A DNA stretch of 64,000 nucleotides, taken from positions 112,110 through 176,109 of the forward strand of contig NZ_JAAKEG010000006.1 in assembly GCF_011039075.1 (NCBI RefSeq), given 5' to 3'. The notes beneath the pieces are model-generated. The model did not search any database and had not been told where the DNA came from. It saw only the letters and a list, made by a program, of their open reading frames with translations. The DNA comes from Adlercreutzia sp. ZJ304. Lineage in GTDB: Bacteria > Actinomycetota > Coriobacteriia > Coriobacteriales > Eggerthellaceae. Positions within the stretch are counted from its first letter, which is position 1. Every line of letters starts with the position of its first letter. This document shows positions 16,779-24,102 of the stretch, in pieces. A program made the translations under genes and the position numbers.

Positions 16779-17300
16779 ATGAAGATATTGGTTTTGCAGG
16801 GTAGCGCACGGAAGAACGGACGAACCTCAGCTTTGGCTCGCGCCTTCGCCAAGGGTGCTACTTCGGCAGGTCATGACGTGACCGTTATGGACGTGGCGAA
16901 TATGAACATCCACGGATGTACCGGATGTGAATGGTGCCACACCAAAGGAAACGGCGAGTGTGTCCAGAAAGACGACATGGCGCGAATCTACCCGCTCTAC
17001 GATTCGGCAGACATGATAGTGATTGCAAGCCCCATATACTACGGCTCGCTCACCGGCCAGATGCACTGCGCTATCCACAGGACCTATGCGCTTGGCAAAC
17101 CTGCGGGCTGCAAGAAGATGGCGCTTATCCTCGACTCGGACGCAAATGGTGTATACGATGCCGCCGAGAAGGTCTACCACGGCTTCTTGCAAGGATGGTA
17201 CGGGGTTGAAGACTGCGGCGTGTTCGAATATGCCGGGTCACGCGCGTCATCGCCTGAGAGTCTAGCAGAGCTTGAGGCGTTCGGTGCCAATCTAAGATAG
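16779..17300 (+). CDS. Flavodoxin-fold NAD(P)H-dependent reductase with cysteine motif
   Basis: 173 aa. FMN loop LQGSARKNGRTSALA (residues 5-19), then CTGCEWCHTKGNGEC (residues about 47-61), the compact cysteine motif of the iron-sulfur flavoprotein and related families, and SPIYYGSLTGQM over the flavin. With four cysteines it may hold an iron-sulfur cluster or use them as redox thiols. It lies between two cyclophilin-like genes, which suggests the three serve one reaction, perhaps reduction of a small molecule inside and outside the membrane. Confidence 0.87.
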   Translation: MKILVLQGSARKNGRTSALARAFAKGATSAGHDVTVMDVANMNIHGCTGCEWCHTKGNGECVQKDDMARIYPLYDSADMIVIASPIYYGSLTGQMHCAIHRTYALGKPAGCKKMALILDSDANGVYDAAEKVYHGFLQGWYGVEDCGVFEYAGSRASSPESLAELEAFGANLR

Positions 17301-17309
17301 GAGAAGCGA

Positions 17310-17861
17310 GTGGCCAAAAGATGCATGGCGCTCCTGATGGCTTCATTCGTGCTGTCCGGCATGCTTGTTTCGGGCTGCGCGGGAGCATCGAGCGATAGTG
17401 CCGAGTTCTCAAGTCCGGCAACTGAGGAGAGCACATCGCAAAGCGAGCCTGAATCGCCGACAGACGATAATAATGAGGAGGAACCAATGAGCCGCGATGC
17501 CGCCAGGGCTTCACGGGTAAGCGCCACCCTGAACGGCACAGAGTTCATCGTCGACCTAGCGGATAACCCGACCGCGAAGGCGTTTGCGTCAACGCTTCCA
17601 ATGGAATGCGAGATGAGCGAGCTCAACGGCAACGAGAAGTACGTATTGCTCGACGAGGCGCTCCCGTCTGACCCGACGAATCCTGGCACCATCGAGGCGG
17701 GTGATGTGATGCTCTATCAGAATGCTTACATCGTCGTGTTCTACGAGACGCATGCCGCTGACTACGCCTATTCCAGAATCGGGAGGATTGAGAACCCAAA
17801 TGGCTTGAGCGCGGCCGTGGGTACGGGGTCTGTTAGGACGTCGTTTACGCTGCTGCAATGA
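17310..17861 (+). CDS. Lipoprotein with cyclophilin-like domain
   Basis: 183 aa from GTG with GGAGAAGCGA upstream. A lipoprotein signal (hydrophobic stretch ending LVSGC, Cys about residue 23) is followed by a Ser/Glu-rich linker of about 35 residues, then a cyclophilin-like domain homologous to the product two genes upstream (SATLNGTEFIVDLADNPTAK, then YENAYIVVF-like strand LYQNAYIVVFYE, then YAYSRIGRIEN). It is expected on the outer face of the membrane. Ends the operon; no terminator is obvious. Confidence 0.85.
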   Translation: MAKRCMALLMASFVLSGMLVSGCAGASSDSAEFSSPATEESTSQSEPESPTDDNNEEEPMSRDAARASRVSATLNGTEFIVDLADNPTAKAFASTLPMECEMSELNGNEKYVLLDEALPSDPTNPGTIEAGDVMLYQNAYIVVFYETHAADYAYSRIGRIENPNGLSAAVGTGSVRTSFTLLQ

Positions 17862-18164
17862 CCCGATAACAACTGAGATGCGTTTGATATTGAAAAAAAA
17901 GTGAAGGGCTATGCTTGGTTGCTCGCAGTTGAGGGGCAACGCGAACGGCTTCGCCGCGAACTTTGTTATTGATGTTCCAAGAATAGCCGCCGTCATGATC
18001 GTAGCGCTCCACGTAGGAAACTCCACTCATGTCAACGCCGTTGCACTTCCCGGTGCCGAATCCTACGACGGGATGCGTCTTCCGACTCTGACGAAGGCAT
18101 CCGGATAGAAGTACTCTTCTCAAGGGGGCCAACAGACGAAGAGCCTTCATGATCCCGTCCTAGC
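17862..18164. other. Gap with a possible minus-strand remnant
   Basis: On the minus strand the stretch about 17950-18080 reads FGTGKCNGVDMSGVSYVERY and DHDGGYSWNINNKV, which is protein-like, but no ribosome site or recognised family supports a gene. It is probably the tail of a lost gene between the lipoprotein and the DinB fusion, which point towards each other. Confidence 0.3.
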
Positions 18165-18731
18165 TCAGTAGATATGCCCGTCTGTGATTTTCTCCTCCAC
18201 GAACCAGCGCGGGTCCTCGTGGTAAAGGAACGTCTCCTTGCCGTTAATGATAACGGTGTAGCAGATACCATCGCCCCCAACGCGCTTGGATGAGCGGCGA
18301 CAGACCGAGACCACCTTCTCGATTGGATAGGTCTCCCCGTTCCACCACTGCACCGACATGGGGCGCGTCCTGCCGTCCTCGTCGATGCGCACCGTCACGT
18401 CCATCCAGGACTCGTCGAGCCCGAACGGCTCCACCTGGTTGGTGTATTCGTAGCAGATCATGCGGGCGAGCGTCGAGTACCTCTTGTACGCGGCATAGTC
18501 GGGCGGCACCACGATGAGCTCCGGGCACTTCTGCCTAGCCTGCCATATCGCCTCTGCGGTCTTCACGCCGCACGCCTTCGCCTCGCGCGACTTCGCGAGG
18601 ATGATGCCGCTGCGACGCTCCGGGTCTCCGGCCACGGCCACCGGCCTGCCCCTGAGTGCAGGGTCGAGGTGCTGGGCCACAGACGCGTAGAAGGCGTTCA
18701 TGTCGATGTGCATCACGGCGCGCTCGCGCAA
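18165..18731 (-). pseudogene. dinB: Internally deleted DinB (Y-family polymerase) fused to DUF6504
   Basis: 188 aa. Residues 1-115 are the start of a Y-family DNA polymerase: HIDMNAFYASV holds the first metal-binding Asp, and DESWMDVT the second catalytic Asp-Glu. Directly after this the fingers, thumb and little-finger domains (about 250 residues) are absent and the sequence passes in frame into a DUF6504 domain (VRIDEDGRTRPMSVQWW... to DGHIY). In relatives dinB and the DUF6504 gene are separate neighbours, so an in-frame deletion has joined them. It cannot be an ordinary polymerase. TTG 18731 with GAGGAGG eight bases upstream is the likely start; a longer frame reaches TTG 18782. Confidence 0.75.
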
Positions 18732-19018
18732 GGGGGTCACCTCCTCGGTATAGGTACATTTGTTCGACTGTGAGACATCCAATGATGAACTCGCTCGCCT
18801 AATCCGTCAATCGAACAGACTGTGGATTTTTCGAGTCGGGTGGCGCTCGTCGCATTCCGGGGAAACGCGATGCCGAACCAGCATCATTCGAGCGCTCTGA
18901 GACGGGATGCCCACGCTCCTGGCTCGTAGGCGCAGGCTTCGGAGATGGTGGCGAGCTATGTCTGAGGCAGCCTCATGCCCGCTGGGACAAATTGCCCCAG
19001 TTGCCTCGGAGCTTTATG

Positions 19019-19585
19019 TTAGATTCGAATTATCTCCTCTGGCTTGGAGATGCTCAGCGACTTTAGCTTTCGTCTCGCTTCTTCGCGCAGCGTCAAAGCT
19101 AGATTAAAAACGTACTCGTACTGAAATGCGTAGCTCGTGAGCTCGTAGCAGTATCGGATTATCGGGAACGCATCTCTATTTTCATGCAGCTGCAGCATGA
19201 ATTCGTCGCGATCGCGAGTATGGGTTCCTGGGCCCATGGGAAAGCTGCTCAAAACCGACTCTCTTGAATCGGCTTCGATTTTTGCGAATAACTCGTCCAG
19301 CTTATGCAGTTTTCCAGGCGTTTCGCACTGAGACAGCAATAGGGTTTTGAGGAACAGCTCACACGAGAATGATGCGTTGGCAAAAGCAGCTGAGCAGAAG
19401 ACGTCTTCCAATCTTCCGAGGAGCATTGGAAGGCAGACGGTACGCAAGAACGAATCGGCGCTGTCGAAACAAGAGGACGCAGCCCTATGATAGTCCTCTT
19501 CCGTCTCCAGCTGCCTTTTCAGTTCCTTGGCGGTCTTGTTGAGGTCAAAATAGCCAAGCGGCTTCGAGTCGCACGTATCGTTCAA
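19019..19585 (-). CDS. HEPN-like helical protein
   Basis: 188 aa, mostly helical. The central segment ANASFSCELFLKTLLL followed about ten residues later by HKLDELF is the core pattern of HEPN-domain proteins (A-x2-E-x-x-LKAL...HKL-x-x-L). No clean R-x4-6-H ribonuclease motif is seen, so it may be an inactive HEPN or an antitoxin-type helper. TTG start 19585 has GAGGTG upstream. It lies 89 bases downstream of the AlbA-type gene on the same strand, after the XRE gene, in what looks like one transcription unit. HEPN assignment is by pattern only. Confidence 0.6.
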   Translation of the reverse strand: MNDTCDSKPLGYFDLNKTAKELKRQLETEEDYHRAASSCFDSADSFLRTVCLPMLLGRLEDVFCSAAFANASFSCELFLKTLLLSQCETPGKLHKLDELFAKIEADSRESVLSSFPMGPGTHTRDRDEFMLQLHENRDAFPIIRYCYELTSYAFQYEYVFNLALTLREEARRKLKSLSISKPEEIIRI

Positions 19586-19674
19586 GGGTTCACCTCTTCG
19601 CGGTCTTATAGCTCCTGCTCACGCTAGACCAGCTGATATGCGTAGCTTGTTGCAACCAAGCATTTATCTAAGCC

Positions 19675-21093
19675 CTATTGTTCTTTGGACTCTACGACGA
19701 TCCATCTACCCGCCTTGTCTGAACCTTCTCGGAGTAGCTTTCCGTTGTCCTGCAGTTCCTTCAAAGCACGCCTTACCGTTCTGACGCTCGCTGCGGTTGT
19801 TTCAGCGATTTCTTCTGCCGTGATGCCCGAGTCACGCGCAATTAGCTCCAGTATCTTTGCGTTTCTTGAATCCTTGCCCCTTAGCGGCGTTTGAGGATTC
19901 TTTACCGTGACATTTACCGTGTCATTTACCGTGACATCTGGCACTGTATCTCCTGGCGATACTTGTGCAAATGCATCGTTTCTGTGGAAAACCAGCTTGG
20001 TCCCGCTTGGAACCCGCACGTATTCGACCCTGATGTTGGCGGCATCGCACGATTCCTTGATCCTCTTGATGCCGGTCCCGTATGCCTCTATGTCACCCGA
20101 CCGGTACAGCGTCCTGGAAATAAGAGGGTTGCGGCTGATGGACGAGTTGTCCTCACCGGAGAGATGACGGTCGGGATCCTGCCCCTCGATGAACCATCCC
20201 GGGCTCGTGATCTCAACCGCATCGCTGTAGATGTCCACGACTACCGCATCATAGGTCTGCCAATCGCGATGCGCGAAGGCATTCATCAGCGCCTCACGGA
20301 TCGCAGCCCTCGGAATCTCGAAATACACGGGGCTGGGCCCGCCCGTGGATGTGTCGACGCGGTTCCGGATATTCGAGATGATGTAGTACTCGCCCTTGTC
20401 GATGAGATCGAAGAAGATGCCCGCCTCCTGCTTGAGGTCGAGGATGTCCGTCCTCGCATGGCTTGCGAGAATCCCCATCTTAATTCCCGTGTAGATCGAG
20501 GGGCAGAACAGAACGGCTGCCGCATTGCGCAGGTTGTCTCCCTCCAGCAGGCCGAGGCGCTCAAGCACCTCCTTGGCATTCGTGTAGGGAAATGGGATCC
20601 TGCCCTCCTTCTGCCCGCGCTCTACGAACTTGCGAAGAGTGTCCTCGTCTGCGTCATCGACGGTCTTGTCCGATATGCGCCCATCCCAAGGATTCACACG
20701 ATTCTCGGCTTCCTTGAAATGATGGCGAAGCTGACTCGGAGACATGATGACGTCCTCGTCTGCCCTGCGGATGCGGTACTTCCCGTTGCATGTATACGGC
20801 CCATCGTCCCCGGAAAAGGCCACCTTCACGTAATCTCTGCCATCAGGCGTCTTCTCGTGGGCGACTATCGGGTAGATGGTCGGATCTATCGAGTTGCCGA
20901 TCGCCTGGCTTATCTTGCGCAGGGTTGATTCCGACACGTCCTGCCCGCACACCTCGCCATCTGGATTGACACCGAAGTACAAGACCCCTTTGCCATGCTT
21001 GTTCAGGATGGCAGCGATCGACTCCATGCCTTCCTTCAGCTCGGAGGTCGTCTTCTTGAACTCCGTGTACTCGTCCTCTTGTCCCAGGTTCAT
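19675..21093 (-). CDS. AlbA/Schlafen-domain ATP-binding regulator
   Basis: 472 aa. An AlbA_2 (DUF4, Schlafen-like) domain at residues 1-125 begins EDEYTEFKKTTSELKEGM with the Glu of the E-x-K motif and FGVNPDGEVCGQ; a GHKL-type ATP-binding domain at about 235-380 has EALMNAFAHRDW and GTGIKRI; a winged helix-turn-helix closes the protein (GITAEEIAETTAASVRTVRRAL). Between them lies a short repeat of the type DTV-x-x-VTV (around residues 388-405). The stop of the XRE gene overlaps its start (ATGA). Such proteins occur as accessory regulators and, with XRE partners, in phage-defence or toxin-antitoxin loci; which applies here is not shown. Confidence 0.85.
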   Translation of the reverse strand: MNLGQEDEYTEFKKTTSELKEGMESIAAILNKHGKGVLYFGVNPDGEVCGQDVSESTLRKISQAIGNSIDPTIYPIVAHEKTPDGRDYVKVAFSGDDGPYTCNGKYRIRRADEDVIMSPSQLRHHFKEAENRVNPWDGRISDKTVDDADEDTLRKFVERGQKEGRIPFPYTNAKEVLERLGLLEGDNLRNAAAVLFCPSIYTGIKMGILASHARTDILDLKQEAGIFFDLIDKGEYYIISNIRNRVDTSTGGPSPVYFEIPRAAIREALMNAFAHRDWQTYDAVVVDIYSDAVEITSPGWFIEGQDPDRHLSGEDNSSISRNPLISRTLYRSGDIEAYGTGIKRIKESCDAANIRVEYVRVPSGTKLVFHRNDAFAQVSPGDTVPDVTVNDTVNVTVKNPQTPLRGKDSRNAKILELIARDSGITAEEIAETTAASVRTVRRALKELQDNGKLLREGSDKAGRWIVVESKEQ

Positions 21094-21587
21094 CGCATCT
21101 CACCTGCCTCGTCTTCGTCTATCCCGCCGAAGTCGCCTCGCCAGAGGGCGTACTCGACCTGCGATATGTCGCCGCCCTTGAGGGCTTTTCGCTGCTCGTT
21201 CCACTTCTCCAGCGCCATGGCCATCTTCGGCGCATGCGGCGCGTTCGGATCCACGGCGATGACGACGCCGTTCTTGGTCTCCGCAGGCTCTACGCCGAAA
21301 CCGGCCTCCTCCATCGTGAGGAGCGCATCCAGCACGTCGACAACGGTTTCAAGACCGCGGTCCCTAAGCGATTCCGGCAGGATCCCGAGCGCGCCTGCGA
21401 TGTCTGCGATCGTTGCCTCGTCGGGCGTGCGGTCGCCCTTCTCGTAGTTCGCGATGGCGCTTTTCGTCTTGCCTATGGCATCGGCGAGCTGCTGCTGGGT
21501 CATCCCCGTCGTCTTCCGCGCCTTGCGTATCCGCTCGCCCGTGCCCAAGATCGCATCCTCTCGCCTCGCTTTTTTGTCTGTCTCCAT
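21090..21587 (-). CDS. XRE family helix-turn-helix protein
   Basis: 165 aa. Residues about 18-75 form a Cro/CI-type helix-turn-helix: RIRKARKTTGMTQQQLADAI, then GKTKSAIANYEKGDRTPD. A C-terminal part of about 85 residues is unique and acidic. ATG 21587 (METDKK) is chosen; the longer open frame upstream runs antisense over the YraN remnant. Overlaps the AlbA-type gene by four bases, so the two are translated together. It probably represses its own operon. Confidence 0.88.
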   Translation of the reverse strand: METDKKARREDAILGTGERIRKARKTTGMTQQQLADAIGKTKSAIANYEKGDRTPDEATIADIAGALGILPESLRDRGLETVVDVLDALLTMEEAGFGVEPAETKNGVVIAVDPNAPHAPKMAMALEKWNEQRKALKGGDISQVEYALWRGDFGGIDEDEAGEMR

Positions 21588-21619
21588 TATCGCGCATCGT
21601 TCACGATTCCGTGCATCCA

Positions 21620-21966
21620 CACCCACGGACGGCGAGCAGATCGACATCGTGGCCGAGAACGGGGACGCGCTCGTGTTCATCGACGTGAAGGCGCGCCGCG
21701 ACGTCGGCAAAGGCTTTCCGAGCGAGAGCATGACCAAGCGCACGCGCGAGAGGCGCGAGAAGGCCGCCATACAATGGCTCAGAAGCGAAGGGATGGGCTA
21801 TCGCGACCGACCGGTTCGCTTCGACAGCGTCTCGCTCCTGATGCTGGCGACCGACCGAGCCCTCATAAGGCACACCATAAACGCAATGGGTTGCGATTCA
21901 TGCGCTCCGGCCGGGTGCGAGCCCGAGCCCGCGCCGGAATCCGAACTGGCCTGTGCGACCGCATAG
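21620..21966 (+). pseudogene. 5'-truncated YraN-family (UPF0102) nuclease-like gene
   Basis: From about 21626 the plus strand encodes the family core GEQIDIVAENGDALVFIDVK (the E-I-D-x-I-A and E/D-V-K elements of the restriction-endonuclease-like fold) followed by RERREKAAIQWL and RFDSVSLLM. The N-terminal 25-30 residues and any start are gone, replaced by sequence belonging to the divergent XRE promoter region. The C-terminal end is intact to the stop at 21966. Confidence 0.6.
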
Positions 21967-21991
21967 CGACCTTCCGGTCGCATACGGCGTG

Positions 21992-22021
21992 GAGACTCCC
22001 TGGTGCTGACCGGGGAGTCTC
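21992..22021 (+). terminator. Hairpin after the YraN remnant
   Basis: GAGACTCCC pairs with GGGAGTCTC across a 12-base loop, followed by GTTTCAATC. A second hairpin, GCGACC-TTCC-GGTCGC, is directly before it (21966-21981). Confidence 0.6.
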
Positions 22022-22035
22022 GTTTCAATCATATC

Positions 22036-22069
22036 AGTTCACGCTATTGTGAACTTATGGTGTTATAAT
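22036..22069 (+). promoter_or_regulatory. Operator-like dyad with -10 box
   Basis: AGTTCAC-GCTATT-GTGAACT, perfect seven-base arms, eight bases before TATAAT (22064-22069). The dyad covers the -35 position, the usual place for a repressor site. Downstream is only the ParA stub, so the regulated gene has been lost. Confidence 0.6.
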
Positions 22070-22145
22070 GGGGACGTATTACAAAGACGGCATGCGAGCC
22101 GCTTCCACACTTTCAGGCAAGCATGCCACAAGCAAAGGATGCGCA

Positions 22146-22241
22146 ATGGGAACCATAGCCATCAGCAACTACAAAGGAGGCGCTACAGCGAAGCGTTGCT
22201 ACCGCCAGGGCGAAACCATGCTGAGGATGCTTTCATCATAG
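22146..22241 (+). pseudogene. ParA N-terminal stub
   Basis: 31 codons from ATG with AAGGA upstream: MGTIAISNYKGG is the start of a ParA/Soj-type ATPase, where VGKT should follow to complete the Walker A loop; instead the frame continues ATAKRCYRQ and stops. A deletion or frameshift has cut the gene exactly inside the P-loop. It suggests that a plasmid-like or integrative element once ended here. Confidence 0.6.
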
Positions 22242-22303
22242 CGACACCAACTGTGGAGAAATACAGATAATAACGGTTTTGTCCGTATGCCTTACAATGC
22301 GTT

Positions 22304-22349
22304 TGGTGCCAAATTGGTGCCAAGGCTGGTGCCAAATTGGTGCCAAGGC
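22304..22349. repeat. 23-bp perfect tandem repeat, two copies
   Basis: Two identical 23-base units (22304-22326, 22327-22349), each holding TTGGTGCC or TGGTGCC twice, so the motif GGTGCCAA occurs four times. Position beside a tRNA gene and a ParA stub suggests iterons or arm sites of an integrative element. Confidence 0.7.
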
Positions 22350-22384
22350 GATTCAAGGCATGTTTGAACGATAGGCATTTTGGC

Positions 22385-22430
22385 AAAGAAAAAGCAGGTC
22401 GGACAACCTTTTCAGATTATCCAACCTGCT
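22385..22430 (-). terminator. Terminator of the tRNA gene
   Basis: On the minus strand AGCAGGTTGGA pairs with TCCGACCTGCT and is followed by TTTTTCTTT. It begins nine bases after the tRNA 3' end. Confidence 0.85.
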
Positions 22431-22438
22431 GTTGCGGT

Positions 22439-22515
22439 TGGTCGCGGGGGCTGGATTTGAACCAACGACCTCCGGGTTATGAGCCCGGCGAGCTACCAGA
22501 CTGCTCCACCCCGCA
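22439..22515 (-). tRNA. Initiator tRNA-fMet (anticodon CAT)
   Basis: 77 nt including an encoded CCA (22439-22441). Anticodon arm CGGGCTCATAACCCG has the three consecutive G-C pairs typical of initiator tRNA; T arm GGTTCAAATCC is canonical. Acceptor stem TGCGGGG/CCCCGCG pairs fully from base 2, with base 1 as T opposite G instead of the common C-A mismatch. It marks the boundary between the accessory region and core-like DNA. Confidence 0.93.
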
Positions 22516-22581
22516 TCGTTATGCCTTTATTGGCGAATCTCTATTCTACACCTATTGCTAAAAAATGCAAAACATACCTTA

Positions 22582-23061
22582 CTATTTTACAGTAACCACA
22601 GGACAATTCGCCTCATGCAGCACCGCATAACTTACGCTGCCCAACATGCTGCGCAGCGCGCCTAGTCCGCGTCTACCCATAACTATCATGTCAATCTCAT
22701 TGTCTTCCGCATATTCGCAAATACCCATTGCTGGCTTGCTAGCAGCCACAACATCTATCGTAACTTCGCACTTCAAATCGTCCAGCTGATCATCAAGCTG
22801 CTCTTCCACACTTTTTGCAGTATTGTTCTTGGCATTCGCCAGCAGCGCCTCGTATGTTTCCATGTCGGGAAAAATCTGCTGCACACTGCCAATTGGCTCT
22901 ATGGGTGACTCAACTCCAACACCTACCGCCCCCAGCGGAATAACCGCAAGTATATGCATAACCGCATCGGGCATATCGCCAATCATATTCTTCGCCACAT
23001 TAAGCGCGCCTTGCGACGGTTCGGATCCATCATAGGCAACCAGCAGATTCTTATACATCAT
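22582..23061 (-). CDS. Universal stress protein (UspA family)
   Basis: 159 aa. Starts with a YKNLLVAYDGSEPSQGAL beta-alpha unit with the first Asp of the ATP site, and near the end has GRRGLGALRSMLGSVSYAVL, the G-x2-G-x9-G-S ATP-binding motif, so the ATP-binding type is predicted. ATG 23061 has GAGGAG six bases upstream; the open frame continues to 23136 without a ribosome site. Monocistronic and divergent from the amidohydrolase. Confidence 0.92.
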   Translation of the reverse strand: MMYKNLLVAYDGSEPSQGALNVAKNMIGDMPDAVMHILAVIPLGAVGVGVESPIEPIGSVQQIFPDMETYEALLANAKNNTAKSVEEQLDDQLDDLKCEVTIDVVAASKPAMGICEYAEDNEIDMIVMGRRGLGALRSMLGSVSYAVLHEANCPVVTVK

Positions 23062-23304
23062 TGAAGTCTCCTCACACAACAGTTCATACGTCGCACTAAT
23101 TAACCTAATTAGCCCAATTAGCCTATCACGCATCACGACGCAAATCTAACAAATCAATGTTACCTCAACACAACACCAATAAACTGCCAAATAAAAGCCT
23201 GAAAGCAAACCGTTCCCAAATGCCATGCGGCAAAATCCACCAAGTATCAAGCAATATAAAGTAGAATCGAAAAAACCTGCCAACATAAACAAAGCGAGAA
23301 TTAC

Positions 23305-24102
23305 ATGCCTGTAATAGATTGTCATTGTCATATATACCCCGCCAAGATAGCCGATCGCGCCGTGGAAGGAGTTGGCAACTTCTACAACATACACATGGAT
23401 GCGTGCGGCGGAACATCGCAGGCGCTAATTGCCGACAGCGCACCAGCGCCAATAACCCACCATGTGGTACATTCGGTAGCCACGCGCCCCGAACAAGTAC
23501 GCAGCATTAACAACTTTATCGCTCAAGAATGTGCTGCAAACCCGCACCTTATCGGCTTTATGACATTGCATCAAGATATGGAAGATCCGCTGGCGGAAAT
23601 AGAGCGCGCCTGCGCAATGGGGCTTGTTGGCGTAAAACTTCACCCCGACACACAGCGCGTGAACATGGACGATGCGCGCCTAATGCGTATATACGAAGCT
23701 ATCGAAGGTCGGCTGCCGCTAATAATGCACTGTGGCGATTACCGCTACGACTTCAGCCATCCACGCCGTATGCGAAAAATTCTAGACACATTTCCGAATT
23801 TAGTGGTGAACGCCGCGCATTTTGGCGGCTGGTCTATTTTTGATGTAGCCGTAGAATACATGGAAGATGCGCACTGTTTCATGGACGTATCTAGCAGCAT
23901 GAAATTTTTGGGGAACAGACGCACCACAGAACTAATTCAGCTTTATGGCACCGATCGCATAATGTTTGGCAGCGATTTTCCCATGTGGAACCCGGCGGAT
24001 GAATACCAACGCTTCACATCGCTTCCGTTTTCGCCCGCCGAATTCGAGAATATGACATGGCACAATGCCGAGAAATTTTTAGGACGCAGCATTAGCGATT
24101 AG
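23305..24102 (+). CDS. Amidohydrolase-2 family metal-dependent hydrolase
   Basis: 265 aa TIM-barrel enzyme. Metal and active-site elements: DCHCHI at residues 5-10, VGVKLHPDTQ near 110, LIMHCGDY near 138, VNAAHFGGW near 172, and MFGSDFPMWNP near 225 with the last Asp. The family hydrolyses or decarboxylates ring compounds; the substrate is unknown. The ribosome site is weak (GCGAGA). The 3' end overlaps the end of rsgA on the other strand by 11 bases. Confidence 0.88.
   Translation: MPVIDCHCHIYPAKIADRAVEGVGNFYNIHMDACGGTSQALIADSAPAPITHHVVHSVATRPEQVRSINNFIAQECAANPHLIGFMTLHQDMEDPLAEIERACAMGLVGVKLHPDTQRVNMDDARLMRIYEAIEGRLPLIMHCGDYRYDFSHPRRMRKILDTFPNLVVNAAHFGGWSIFDVAVEYMEDAHCFMDVSSSMKFLGNRRTTELIQLYGTDRIMFGSDFPMWNPADEYQRFTSLPFSPAEFENMTWHNAEKFLGRSISD

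Noticed and set aside
21454..21625. Use of the long plus-strand frame as a full start for the YraN-like gene
   Set aside because: This part is antisense to the XRE gene and is not YraN-like; only the portion from about 21626 matches the family.
22304..22349. Possible CRISPR or riboswitch in the GGTGCCAA repeats
   Set aside because: Only two head-to-tail 23-bp units with no spacer and no aptamer-like structure.
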